Below are positions 43,859 to 56,477 of a stretch of 64,000 nt of DNA, piece by piece. The notes below the pieces were generated by a model. That model had not been told where the DNA came from. It saw only the letters and a program-made list of their open reading frames with translations, and ran no database searches. The translations under genes were made by a program, and so were the position numbers. The stretch comes from Anisodus tanguticus (taxonomy: Eukaryota; Streptophyta; Magnoliopsida; Solanales; Solanaceae), in contig CM067559.1 of assembly GCA_034509755.1 (NCBI GenBank), positions 29,254,032 through 29,318,031 of the forward strand, in the 5' to 3' direction. Within the stretch, counting starts at the first letter, position 1, and the number at the start of each line of letters is the position of its first letter.

Positions 43859-45817
43859 CTTTTATCTGCTGATCTGATTATGGATGGGCTAAGACTGATC
43901 GTTCGAATATTATGTTGGGCCTAATGCCCAACATAGAATATCGAGAGATATTTCAGCGTCCAATGAACTCGTACCAGGATTCCATGCATAAAAAATAAAG
44001 AAAGAAATTAGTATTTATTCATGTAATATTAACTGAATGCTTTCTAATTAACCAAATAACACTGACTAACAACTTAATCAGGACAGATATTAAATCCTGT
44101 TGAACTTAAACTAAAGTTGACAACATATTTAAGAGAGCGAGCTTAAGATAGTGAACCTAGTATTAGAACTTAAGGATTCATGAGAAATTAAGAGAGAACA
44201 CAGTCATGGATCGATAACAAATTAAGTCAAAGAAACATGAAGGTTAACACTAAAACAGTAAGCAGGACACAAATATCCACATCTTAACACCAAGTTTTTT
44301 AACGGTCTACGCAAGCGCACCTGATCAAAAAGTAATATAAATTTGAAGTAGAGTATTGTTCCCAACGAGTAGTTTTAATTTTATAACTAGATCAAACAGT
44401 AAAAGAATCAAGGGTTTGTAGATTTGAAGATAGTAAATAAACAAGAACAAGTAGTATTGTTGAGAATACAGAAGAGAGAAATATTCTAGAGTTACGAGGC
44501 GATTTATCCAATCATATTATGTATCCACTTGAGTTACTAGCCACAAGGTTGATTTTACTTCGAACAGGACCTATCTTCGAACAATAGCTATCCAAACTAC
44601 TGAAACGTTTATGTCTCTATGATCGTCTCTAATAATGTGTATTTGACTAAGCAAGATGAACAAAGTAGAGGCTTATAACTAGCTTGTCACTTGCTAATTA
44701 TAAGTTAGTCTGTGCCGCTAATTAGTGTTGGATGAATCGCCGAATCACCGGACAAGCCCTACCTTATTTTATAATGCAAAATAGACCTCTTCGTTGGTCT
44801 CACAGTTTAAATTAGTAGATAATATTAAATTGGTGATCAAGAAATTAAATGATTAAGAACAAAGTAAAGTAAATAAACTAATTAAATTAATATAAATCAA
44901 TGATAATCAAACTTATGTTAATATCAAGTTTTAACTAACAACAATAACTTTAGAATAATAAGAAACAAGCCACTCATAATGTGATGATTACACAATTTAT
45001 AATTGTTCAACTAAAAGAACAGAAGAAAGATATGATAAGTTGTGTGAATGCTCCTCGATGATGTTTGTAGCCATCCTTTCATTGTATTCCCTCCAAGGTC
45101 CGAATCACATTTATTTTGAATCTCATCTAATAAATGTGTAGAACATGTATTTATAGTGTAAGAATTTCACCATGGGCCGAATCTCTTTGCAGAGTCAAAA
45201 ACCAATTAGGATCGGCCAGAAATAGTATTGGTGTGCCGCACCTTGTGGGCAGGTGCTGTGACGCACTAATGTCTTTTTGGTGTGATCTTTTGTAGCCCAA
45301 TTTTGTGAAGGTGCGACGCATATGGAGCATTATGAATATAAAGACTCTAGATTAATTTTGCCCACATTTGTTTATGCTCATAAATTGGGAAGAAAAAAGT
45401 AAATTAGAATAATTAAGTTGTAGTCTACCTGGCTAAGAAGAGAGGTGACAGAAATATTCCCCCAAATTGAGATTTTATGTCTTTAATCCTCATACCGCTT
45501 CTCAAGAGTAATATATTCCCCCAGTATATATGTAACCAAGGCACCTGTTTTCTCCACACCCCATACCGTCAGATTTTTGAAAGAAGAAGAAAAGGAGAAT
45601 GAAGCATGAATAACTTTTTCGAAAGTGAGCTCTACACTTAAAGCAAGAAATGAAAATTTTCCAAGTAGCACGTGGAAGTGAGAGTCTGGATTACGAGAAT
45701 TTGTGTAGCTATCTGGATATCAATATTTCTCTTGGATATAAGCCACCCAAATTCACGTGTTTGACATAACCGGCGACCCATGCGCTCACTTTAGGGCATA
45801 CTGTGACAAATTGGTCG
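43859..45817. other. Non-coding stretch
   Basis: No gene is supported. 45000-45480 has LTR-like composition (GTGCCGCACC and GTGACGCACT motifs) but no partner. Confidence 0.4.
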
Positions 45818-45833
45818 TAACACTACTAAAAAT

Positions 45834-48800
45834 TAGGGCTATCCAGTGGGCCGGGTCGACCCACTCCCGCCCCAGCCCGCCCCGCCCCGATCCCCCATTA
45901 AAAAAATTGTCAGTATCGGGGTTCGAACTCGGGATGGGGCCTGGGATCGTCCCCCGTCCTGATACCATCCCGACCCGCCCCATCCTGACTCCATCCCGCC
46001 CGTCCCGACCCTGCCCCCGCCCCGCCAGCCCCCCTCCCCTTTGCAAAAATAGGCGTTGCAACAACGGCTATAACGGCCATTTTTGTCCCCCTCCACCCCA
46101 TAAACCCCCCTACCCCCTTAATATTTATTTTTAACCCTTAAGTTAATATATTTATACTTTAACCCTATTTCTCAACTATAAATACCTCATTTTTCTCTTT
46201 TTTTTTCTCTTCTTTTTTCTCACAAATCTTCCTACTATCTCTCTAATCTCTCAATTTATCTCTCTACAGTTCTACATTGTCTATTAAATATTATATTTTG
46301 TTTGCTCATTTATATCAAAGTTAAAAAATTGAGAGTGAAGTTGGCAACTAGTTTGAGGATCATCCATCGAGCAAAGTTTCAATTTTCAACCTTGATTACA
46401 CGTCGGCGTTTGTTACCTTCGTTCCTTCTTTAAATTATTATTGTTACTTTAATTTTAGTTATCACACTTAATTTCATTATCTTTAATTATCTATTTGCAT
46501 AATTAAAATGGAAGGATTAAGAGGTATGTTTAAGGGTAAGAGTAAGGGTGCTTCTTCTAGTAGGGTTAACAAGGACAGGGATACTTCTTCTAGTAATCAT
46601 ATTCCTAGTCTCGACGATTTCATTGATTTCACTCATATAGATGAAATTGCTTTTTAATGATATACCATTAGATGATGAGGTAGATGAACCAAACTTTAAT
46701 TTAGACGATAATCTAGATAACACACCCACTAGTGCACCTCAACCTCAGACTCAGACTGAGTCTCAGCCTCAAACTGAAACTGGAATGTCTTATATTCCCC
46801 CTAGTACGAGTCGAGGCCCCACATAACGAAAATTAAAATCAGTTGCATGAGATTTTTTTGATAGAGATCAAGAGAATCAACTAGCTAGATGTAAAATTTG
46901 TAAAAATGTTTATAAATTTAAAACCGGAAAAGATCAAGGTGGGACGGGAGGTTTATTGAAACAAGTACAAGGCGAGCACATAACTAGGTGGAATCAATAC
47001 TAGGCTAAAATATCGGGTGTGCCAATGTCATCTGAGTCGGGACAAGGTTCACATAGTGTCCCCGACCAAGTACATGGTCAAATTAACCCGACGACGGGGG
47101 GAATTTTTTGTCCTACATATGATAAAAACAAAGATAGGAAAAATATGGCAAAATTAGTTGCGGTGGAGGGTTTGCCTTTTTCATTTCTTCCTCTCCTGGT
47201 TTTATTCATTACATTCGAGAAACATATAATCCTGCTTTTAATGATTTTTCTAGATCAACTGTTAGAAGGGATGTTTTTAAATTTGCAAGTTAATATCAAT
47301 AATATTTACGTTATGCATTGTATCATTTTAATGACAAAGTGGTTATCACTTCTGACATAGGCCGTAGTACTAACGATAATGATTATTTAACGGTAATATG
47401 TCATTGGATAGATCAAAATTGGTCTATGCAAAAACGTATTTTAGCATATAGATATATTGATGATAGGCACACTGGAAGTTTTATTGCACAAAATATTTAT
47501 GAAATTTGTGATTATTATGAAATAATTGATAAAATTATGACTATTACATTAGATAATGTTACTTCTAATGATTATACTATAAGACTTTTAAAAGCTTGAT
47601 TAACTCCATATTTTCCTAATCATTTTCATATAAGATGTGCGTGTCATATTTATAACTTAATTGTAAATGATGACCTAAAACTTTTTGAAAGCATTCTTGA
47701 TAAAATACATTTTTCTATAAATTTTATTTTTAAAGGTAATAAAATACAAAGATGCAAAGAGTATAAAAAACTTGTCATGATTGTGCATTACCTTATAGAA
47801 AAATTCAGAAGAAGTTTCGACTAGGTGGAATTCTCTGTATGAGCAACTACTTGTTCCTTACGATTATAGACAATCTATAACTTTATTATTTAACGCCCAT
47901 AATAAAAATCCAAGGGATATGCTTGTAGATAATGACTGGATTTTTTTTTTAGAACTTAATGGATTTCTAGAGAAATTTTTTCAAGCTACTAAAGAATTTT
48001 TCGGTATTTATTATCCTACTATTTCAAATATGTTATTTTATGTAGCTCTAATATTTTTGTTACTTAATGAATATATGCAAAAACCAACTTATAAGGCATC
48101 TATCGAAACAATATTTATAAAATTTATAAAATATTTTTTTTCTATTCCTATTATTTATATTATTGGTGTTGTATTAAATTCGACTATTAAAGTAGACGGT
48201 TGTAAAACACTTGTAGAAACGATTTATGATTGTATATAAGTACTTCCAACTGACCCAACTGAAGAACCAACTCACAAACCAACTAAAGAAGAAGTTACTT
48301 CTAGCATACACACTGAATGCAAACAAGTATATATGTATAACCAACAACAAAGTGCAAATAATCAACCGACTTTTGTACCATCTTCTACTACTTCGTTGCA
48401 ACCTTATAAAAAACATGTGGTTTCTGCTGCTAGTATTCAAGGCATTAGAAATAAAATGTTTATTGGTTCAAATTCTTCACAAGTTAGCGAATTTGATGTT
48501 TATATTTTGCAGGATGTTGTACCGTACGAATTAATTGTCAATGATGAAGGACATGAAGACTTACCGAAATACAGGAGGCAGAATGAGAAGACATTTCCGA
48601 CACTAGCAAAAGATGGCCCGATATGTGTTGAACATTCAAGCGTCATCAAAAGCGTCTAAAAACGTTTTTTCTGTTGGAAGATTTCAAATAGGAGAGCACA
48701 GACATTCATTAGCGGGAGACATATTGGAGATTGCAGTTCTTTTCAGAGATTGGATTCGAGCGGAGCGTAGAAGGTGCGGTCAACCGGAGATCAACGAAGA

Positions 48801-49315
48801 AAAAGACTACAACTACAACGAAATCTTGTTCGAGGGAACAGGAAACGATGTCGAACAATTTGATCAATAAATTCCAATTCCAACCGAAGATCCTCAAGAC
48901 ATTGTGAGGAAATTTGAAAAAGTATGGTTAACTATGTAATTTTTTTAATTGCAATTTTACTATGTGATTTTCAAATTTTGAAATTGTATTACAAAAAAAT
49001 CATATTTCTATTAAATAATATAAGAGACACAAAAACAGTCTTGGGATATTTTTATTACACTATCTTGTTCAATTATTGAAGTGTTTAAATATATTATTTT
49101 TTAAAATTAAGTGGCAAAAAAAAACCAAATCCCGACCCCGATCCGATCCGACCCGTCCTGTCCCGTCCCCCCAAATCACGGTCCCCCTTCCGACGGGATG
49201 TGGGACGGGACGGGACGGGACCTCTTCCCGTCTCGCCAAGGCCGCCGGAGCTCGCGTCCCGACCCTCCCCCGTCCCGTCGAGATTGGTCCCGCCCCGGCC
49301 CACTGGCCACCCCTA
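45834..49315 (+). mobile_element. hAT transposon 2 inside the CACTA left end
   Basis: Terminal inverted repeats TAGGGCTATCCAGTGGGCC and its partner ending GGCCACCCCTA share most positions. The 8-bp flanks CTAAAAAT (45826-45833) and TTAAAAAT (49316-49323) differ by one base. It landed 13 bp inside the CACTA terminus. Subterminal regions carry repeated GGGACGGGAC and CCCGCCCC blocks. It holds a decayed transposase gene on the plus strand. Confidence 0.9.
46508..48870 (+). pseudogene. hAT 2 transposase (BED-type), degraded
   Basis: The frame opens at 46508 (MEGLRGMFKGKSKGAS) and stops at 46657. A BED-like finger follows (CKICKNVYKFKTGK, with a damaged distal His pair) at about 46890-46985. The core is recognisable in YHFNDKVVITSDIGRSTNDN, RILAYRYIDDRHTG, DNVTSNDYTIRLL and HIRCACHIYNLIVNDDL. 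The dimerisation domain is split over two frames around 48610: NEKTFPTLAK, then QASSKASKNVFSVGRFQIGE and LFRDWIRAERRRCG. At least six frame breaks are present. Confidence 0.85.
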
Positions 49316-49323
49316 TTAAAAAT

Positions 49324-49900
49324 CTGCTAGAATCCTATGGAGAAAAACCAACGGACTGCTTGTAAAATTAAACCAACGGAAAACAAATGCAATCCCTCGA
49401 TTTTAATAATTTTAAATTTCTTTTAATTAAAATCGATGGACTACGGTGGTTTATTTTGTTAGAATTTTGTGCCAAAAATTCCGACATATTAAACTAACGC
49501 AGTCCGTTGGTTTAATTAAAATATGATTAAATAATTAAAACTAACGGACTCTCGGTTCAATTATTAAATAATTATGAAATGTTTTTTAATTTTAATTCAT
49601 TTTTAATTATTAATAAAATAAATATTTTTATTTTTTAAATAAAACCGTCGTAATCCGTTTGGTTTTTTTATTTTAATTTTAATTTTTTTAATTATTTATA
49701 AAATAAAATATTTTTAGTTTTTTTAAATAAAACAAACGGCTTGCGCCGATTTTATGTATTTTTTTTTTAAATAGTCAACGGGTCAAAATGACGGACAAAA
49801 CCGACGGACCGCGTCTAATTGTCCGTCTATTTTTCTTTGTACATCAAGATCCAAATCGGGTCCTTACCCTCATTTATCCCAACACCAAATTACAAAAAAA
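49324..49900. repeat. CACTA left subterminal repeat region
   Basis: Motifs such as CCAACGGACTGC, GCAGTCCGTTGG, AAACCGTCGTAATCCGTTTGG and GACGGACCGCGTC recur in both orientations. They mirror the motifs at the right end and support one element from 45821 to 57427. Confidence 0.8.
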
Positions 49901-50992
49901 AAAAAAAAAAAAAAATAAATAAAATAATGAACCCCCTGCCCCAGCCCCCAACCAGCGCCGTCAGCAGCTCCACCGCTGGCCGCCGTGACCCCCCTGCCAG
50001 CCCTCTCTCTCTCTCCTAAATTAGCGAGATAAGTTTCTCAAACTAGAATTTTTAAATTTTTTGAAATTTAGGTTATTGGGTTTGATGTTATTGTATGTTT
50101 ATTGGGTTTTTATGTTGGTGTTATTAGAATTTATCTTTACATATAGTGTTATGTATGTTTATATTGGAAATTGGGTTTGGTGAGATCTGAGATTATTCTT
50201 AGGTAGTATCAAAGTATTCGAGGATTCAAAGGAACCCACTTGCTCTTTTTCTTGATTTCTTTGTATATCATTTATCGAAATTGGATTTTGGTTGAAGTTT
50301 GGCGTATAGTGGCAATATTGAGAGACCCTTTTAGGATTGAGATAAGCACAGTGAAAATTGGGGTTTTAGCTGTGGAAGTTGTACTAATTTGGTGAAAAAG
50401 CTAAAAAAAATTAGACCATTTTAGTTTGTAAGTTCATTGTTAATACATTATTCTATTTAGGTTAGTTTTCCTTTAATTTATGATTTTATAGTAGTATTGA
50501 TGTATAGAAACTTGAATTTGTGAAACAAATACAGACTTTTTTGCTAATTTTGTTTTGATGATTTCTTTTGGATGTTTTGTAGATAATCTTAGTTTGTAGC
50601 TTTAATGTGTATGTAATTAGTTTATTTATGCAATGTTTATAATTTATTGATGTGTATGGATTTGTATTTGACATAAAAAGTAGACTTTATTTGTCAAAAA
50701 TGTATAGTGACTACTTTAGATTATTGTTTGGTTGAAATTGACTATATCTATGTTTAATATAAATCTAAATGTAAATCTCACTAGTTTTGAGAAATTGCGT
50801 TAACCATTGGTAGATTCTCAGTCATCAAAAAGGATGCATTTTAATTAAAGAATTATGCTAATTAAGCATATTACAAAGAACACACAATAATTAAAATTAA
50901 TATTTGAACCACAAATTAGTTATAGTCTAATTAATAATATAATGCAACCTAACATATAATTTAATATTTCTATTTTATGGGTATTTTTGTAG
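49901..50992 (+). other. CACTA 5' leader / first intron
   Basis: It starts after an A-tract (49895-49915). A short Pro/Ser-rich stretch at 49927-50019 and a long T-rich region follow. No frame is supported until the ATG at 50993. Confidence 0.45.
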
Positions 50993-53040
50993 ATGGATCA
51001 TCATATGTGGATGTATCAAAAGAATAATAGTGACCGTGTGGGTGCTAATTATGAATTTGTTTACGGTGTTAAAGAGTTTATCATACATGCAATGTTACTT
51101 GATCCTTACCAAAATGAAGGGATAATTAAGTGTCCTAGTTTTAATTACAAGTATATGAAGTATTTTAATCCGAAAATGGTTAAGCTTCATTTATATTGTA
51201 AGGGGTTTAAAACGAGATATTCTGTTTGGACTGATCATGGAGAGGTTGATGTGGTTAATGATATATATTATAATTTTGTTGTTGGTGAAAGTAATAGGTA
51301 GCGGGAAAATATTCATGTCCAATATGATAGAGTTAACGATATGGTTACTGATGCTTTTGGGATACATTCTGGGTTTGAACCTGGACAACTTATTGAGCAA
51401 CCCCCCATTGAAGAAGCAATGCGCTTCTATCAAGAATTAGAAGAGGCTAGTCTTCCACTTTGGGCCGGGAGTCCTTATTCTAAGTTATCTATTGCAGTTA
51501 GAATTATTAATATCAAATCAGATAATTGGAGTGTTATTGAAGGTGCTATGGACTCAATGATTAAGCTTGTGGGGGGAATTAGTTAGTCATGAATTCGATA
51601 TACCTAAAAATTACTATCAGGCAAAGAGACATGTTTCAAAGTTAGGGTTGACGTATGATAGAATTCATTGTTGTCCAAACGATTGTATATTGTTCTATAA
51701 GCAAGATGCTGATTTAGAACATTAAAAAATATGTGGACATGCTCGTTTTAGGCGGCCTCCTAGTGGGAAGATGGTTCCAATCAAGACGATGCATTATTTA
51801 CCTCTAATACCTAGATTAAAGAGGATGTACGACGCATCACCGAGTTTCGCTCCTCATATGAGATGACACCGTGAAAGTAGAAGTGTACCTGGTGTGATGT
51901 GTGATCGGAGATACGTGGAAATATTTTGATAGAACTTACCCAAATTTTTCTAGTGAACCAAGGAACATTCATTTGGGTTTGTCTGCGGATGATTTCACAC
52001 CATTGTAAATTTATACTGCACCTTATTCTTGTTTGTATTTCTAACTCCGTATACCCCCCCCCCCCGGAGATGTGTATGACAAGTCCCTACATTTCCATGA
52101 ATAGTATTATCCCCGGTCCTCGTAATTCAAAAGTTATGATTGATGTTTATCTACAGCCTTTGATTGATGAGTTAAAACAATTGTGGTGTGAAGGTGTAGT
52201 GACATATGACGTTTCAACTAAGTCTAATATCATCTTGTGTGCTTCTTTAATGTGGATTGTTAACGATTTTCCTGCATATGGAATGTTGTCTGGTTGGATG
52301 ACTACTGGAAAGCTAGCTTGTCTAGATTGCATGAAAAATAGTAAAGCCTTCACAAAATTCATGGTTTGATTGTCATCGTCAGTTCTTTCCTATGGATAAT
52401 GAATTCAGAAAAATGAAACAAGCATTTATAAAAAATAAATTGAAAATGATCCGCCACCTCGAACGTTGACATGAGAGGAAATTTGAGAAATGATTTGTCA
52501 CTTGCCTAAGGTTACAGAAGTTACACCTTATATATTACCTGGTTATGGTGTTGAACATAATTGGACTAAACAGAGCATATTCTAAGAGTTATCGTATTGG
52601 AAGAATAATCTTTTGCGGCATAATCTTGATGTGATGCATATTGAAAAGAATTACTTTGATAATTTATTCAACACCATGATGGATGTTAAGGGCAAGACAA
52701 AAGATACCCCAAAGGCTGGAATGGACTTAAATGGATATTGTAGGCGCCCTGAATTGTCTTTGTAGGAATCAACGAGTAAGAAAGTATTCAAACCCAAGGC
52801 TAGTTTTCATTCACCTTGGATGAAAAATGAGAGATTTGTCAGTGGGTTAAGAAGTTGCGGATGCCAGATGGCTATGTGTCAAATTTTGACAAGCGTAAAG
52901 ATATGAATGAAGGAAAATTGGTTGATATGAAAAGTCATGATTGTCACGTTTTCATGGAAACCTTGATTCCTATTACATTTAGTGGCCTTCCTTAGAGAAT
53001 ATAAAAACCAATCACGGAGTTAAGTTTGGTGGGTGGTTAT
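50993..53040 (+). pseudogene. TNP2-like CACTA transposase, degraded
   Basis: The N-terminal transposase-associated domain is clear: WMYQKNNSDRVG, YGVKEFIIHAM, KLHLYCKGFKTRY, WTDHGE (50993-51301). Then come EAMRFYQELEEASLPLW and SKLSIAVRI (51341-51580), the FRRPPSGKMVPI and MHYLPLIPRLKRMY segment (51750-51830), and the transposase core NSIIPGPRNSKVMIDVYLQP, LPTYD-like TYDV, DFPAYGMLSGWMTTGKLACL (52080-52365). Later RHNLDVMHIEKNYFDNLF (52620-52680) completes the family order. At least six stops or frameshifts intervene, as does a C-run near 52055. The enzyme would bind and cut element ends. Confidence 0.87.
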
Positions 53041-53054
53041 AAAGACTTAAGCAT

Positions 53055-53336
53055 GTGGATAGAATTGAGGTCAATAATGAGGTAGCTATAGCATATCAAA
53101 ATGACCTACCAGTTGTTCATCATACGATGGACACAAAGTTGGAAAATAGTCTGGAACATCATCAACACCTATTAGGAGTTGGAGATGATGAGGTAGTTGT
53201 CGTAACAAATGTTGAGGATGACTCTACTGATGAAAATAAAACAAGCGAGAATGATGAATCGACTGATGAGAATGAATCAATCGAGGAGGATAAATGGGAG
53301 GATGATAGGGATGATGATTTGTACGTAGCATGCTAG
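53055..53336 (+). pseudogene. TNP2 C-terminal acidic segment
   Basis: An open frame of 93 codons ends in a strongly acidic tail (NVEDDSTDENKTSENDEST and EEDKWEDDRDDDLY). This is the expected position and composition for the end of the TNP2 gene before the second CACTA gene. Confidence 0.6.
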
Positions 53337-54295
53337 TTTATTTTACATATATATAACACAATTTTATTTTATTCTATACTTGTTAATTAATTTCTATATT
53401 AACATAAGTTTATATGCTGATGTCATCAGGTGATAGTGATCGAGGTAAAGGTAGAGGTAGAGGTAGAGGTAGAGGTCCTAGTGAGGGAGGTAAAGGTCCT
53501 CATAAGGGTATAAATAAAAGACCCATAGACCCTAATGATACTACTAGCAAGCTCATTCCTTCTGATCCAAATATGTACTCTAGCCTGCCTCCTTATTTTA
53601 TGTTTGATTTGAGTATGGAGCCCCTTTTGGCCAGTATGTCTACCCTGGTCCAACACCTCAGGTGAACCCATTTACCAATCCTACTTTTATACCTACACCC
53701 ACGTATGTTGCACCATGAGGGTGCTCTCCTTCCACCTCGGCTATCATGTCTCCTTCACCTTTTTCACGGGTTTCATCTCATGCCCTATTTAATTTGCGCC
53801 TTAGAGATAGCAACTTTAAGTCAGAGTCACAGCTATGAACACCAGTTATGAGCCAGACACCGATCCCAGCACTGGCACCGACAACGACACCACCACCTGC
53901 AGTTGCTCTTGATCATGATCTACAACCGAGACATGTAGACATTATGGGTAGGGTTATGCTCGTGCCTAAGGGAGTTGGGTAAGATTTACTTTACTAAGTT
54001 TTCATTAAGTTTTTATCATCTTACTCTTTTATGTGTTAACATTTTTATTATCTTATTGCAGATTTTATCCAGATCATGATACTACAAAAGTGATTCTGGA
54101 TGTTGTTTGAAGGCTTTACGACCGTCATTTTTACACTTCATGGAGTGCGATTTCATATGAGACTCGACTAGCGATGTTTCACGAGTTTAAGGTATGTATC
54201 TTATTTTTAATTTTATAAAGTTTGAATATAGTTATGTATATCATCTAACTTTAGCCATTTGGTTTGAAGCTGGTGTGTACATTGGATCCAAAAGA

Positions 54296-54580
54296 CACTA
54301 CAAGAAGAAAGGCATTGTCAACAACTTTTTTGTTGCCATATGTTGGATTTTGTTGTGAAATTGGATGTTGTTGCCAAATGTACTTTTCGCAACAACAAAA
54401 GTTGTTGCATGTCATTGCAATAACCTTCGATGCGAAACGTTTTCGAAACAAGAAGTTATTTTTTTGTCATTTACGTTTTTAGCAACAATATATTAAATTT
54501 TTTTTTCATTTACATTTTTTAGCAACAATATATTTATTATAGATAAAGTTTTATTGTCAATTTTATACTTTATTGTAGTG
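54296..54580. mobile_element. Mini-CACTA (non-autonomous), 285 bp
   Basis: It starts CACTACAAGAAG, ends TTATTGTAGTG, and is flanked by the exact 3-bp duplication AGA (54293-54295 and 54581-54583). Subterminal motifs TTGTTGCC, GCAACAAC and related forms occur in both orientations. Its ends differ from the host CACTA (CACTACAA versus CACTACTA), so it belongs to another family. It sits in an exon of the TNPA-like gene. Confidence 0.9.
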
Positions 54581-54878
54581 AGACACCGACAGGATTGCTA
54601 CAAACTTCGAGAGGAAAGAGAGTACAAGATTATCCGGCTAGTTTTTCTATGCTAGAAAGCATAATCAGAAGCCCTTATGGCTAAAGGAAAAACAATGGGA
54701 GCAACTTCAAGCATATTGGCGAACTCCTGAGTTCATCGCCAAGGCTGAGCAGACAAAGGCTGCTCGTGCATCCCAAAAAGCATATGAACAATCAATATGT
54801 TATTGTTGAGTTATGAATTTTTTTATAGAAAGAAAAGACAGGAGTTTTTTTCAGTCATGATGATATGTTTGTAAAGAC

Positions 54879-55586
54879 TAGGGCTGACAATTTCACCCTA
54901 ACCCGATGGTTATCCATCCACCTGACCCGATTATATAGATGAAAAATCGACAAAACACGGATTTTAATCGGGTGACGGATCGAGTTGGATTCGGGTGGAC
55001 ATACATCCAACCCACCACCCGACCCATCCATCCACCCGTTTATAAATTAGTTATTTTTTGTGTAGTTCAGTGATAACATACCCCTGACTCATGTCGTTAC
55101 TAGTACTTGGTTTTATTTCCAATAGCTGTTTTTATTTTTCTAAAGTGAACGGAAATTCTTTTTCAATTTCAACATGACAATAACGATGATTCCTAGTATC
55201 AAAAATGTTATTTTTGTACTACGTTATACATAATTGACATTTTCTATGTTGAACATCACTCTATATATGACTATAATTGTTAGCAATATAATAGGTTGAG
55301 GAATATTACAATGGGATCAAGATCAAATTATAATGGTAAATCAAGATAGTATGAAAAGCAAGATAATATGAAAACTGAAAAATAAACCAAAAGTACCAAA
55401 CTGATTGTGTTATAATTTTCATCCGCGAAGCACCCGATCCACCCGATTCACCCGTGGATGATGGGTGAATCGGATGTGGATGAAGAAAAAATAGGGTGAC
55501 GGATGGGTCGGGTGGTAGATAGATAGTTGGCGGGTGGAGGCGGATTGAGCTCTACCTGATCCACCTCTGATCCATTACCTGCCCTA
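54879..55586. mobile_element. hAT MITE, 708 bp
   Basis: It begins TAGGGCTGACAATTTCACCC, ends CCATTACCTGCCCTA, and has an exact 8-bp target duplication GTAAAGAC (54871-54878 and 55587-55594). Subterminal ACCCGA/CGGGTG motifs are abundant. It has no transposase. The TNPA-like frame (MFVK before, THTRKK after) continues across it. Confidence 0.92.
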
Positions 55587-56224
55587 GTAAAGACCCACAC
55601 AAGAAAGAAGAACGAGACGAATGAGCCTGAATGGGTCGAACCCAGAACTAAAGACACTTGGGTGTGTAATTCTTGTAGTCTTTGAATAATTATAATATAA
55701 ATTTAATTGTTATATATTTGGTATGTACTAACTTTTCTTTTTAAATGTACAGGTTGGATATAGAGATGTGGTCCATGGGTACCAGCAAACTCAGCTTGAA
55801 GGCGAGTCACCCAGCTTCTACGGGAATTGGATATTAAAATGTGGTGTAGAGTCGCTGGAACACAAAAGGGTAGAATATACAGTCTAGGCCCAAGGAATAA
55901 CCTCAGCGCCTCCAGGCAGGAATGCGAGGTGAAGGGACTTTCCGACAGTGCATGGGCGTCGATGATCTAAGTCGCAGCTATGGTGCAACAAATTGCCCAA
56001 CTTAATCAACAATTAGCAGAGGCTGAAGCTAGACGATTGGAGGGAGAGAGGGCGATGCAAGAGAGCATGAAATCGCTCCAAGCACAAGTTCTGAGCCACA
56101 TTACATGTGAACGATTTGGTGTGCCCCCTCGCCCCCTCAATACCCTGATGATGATGATGATGACATCGAGCCGGAAGACGACAGTGAATATGTAGACCGT
56201 ACACCGGATCATGAGATGCCTTAG

Positions 56225-56477
56225 GACTTGTGTAGTTGTAGTTCTGAGCCTTATACATGTTATATTTGTACATTTAGTTGAATATGAACTTTTTATAATG
56301 TATTTGATGTGTTGAACGTCGTATTTGATTGATAATTAGGATGTTATATATATATATATATATATATATTATAGCTCGTTTATTACTGTTTTGACAACAA
56401 TTAGTGTGGTTTGACGCTAAAATTGGATTATATATTTGTTTTGGTGTTTTTGACACGTGGGATGCTGAAAAACCATT
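56225..56477 (+). other. CACTA 3' untranslated region
   Basis: It contains a TA microsatellite at 56344-56370 and no frame. Confidence 0.5.

Larger units (their letters stand above)
53414..56224 (+). pseudogene. TNPA/PTTA-like second CACTA gene, interrupted by two MITEs
   Basis: It opens with a Gly/Arg repeat (GKGRGRGRGRGPSEGGKG) and a Pro-rich region, then the plant transposase (PTTA-like) domain: RHFYTSWSAISYETRLAMFHEFK-type sequence at 54110-54192, an intron (GTATGT at 54193 to TTTAG near 54254), KLVCTLDPKD, WLKEKQWEQLQAYW, THTRKKNETNEPEWVEPRT, another intron (55665 to 55752), and YQQTQLEGES. It closes with a coiled-coil-like QQIAQLNQQLAEAEARR and an acidic end. Coding continues in order across the insertions at 54296-54580 and 54879-55586. 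Stops are present outside the insertions too. Confidence 0.82.

Noticed and set aside
52040..52070. C-run near 52050-52065 as a quadruplex feature
   Set aside because: It lies inside the decayed TNP2 frame and most simply explains a frameshift; the length may be a sequencing artefact.
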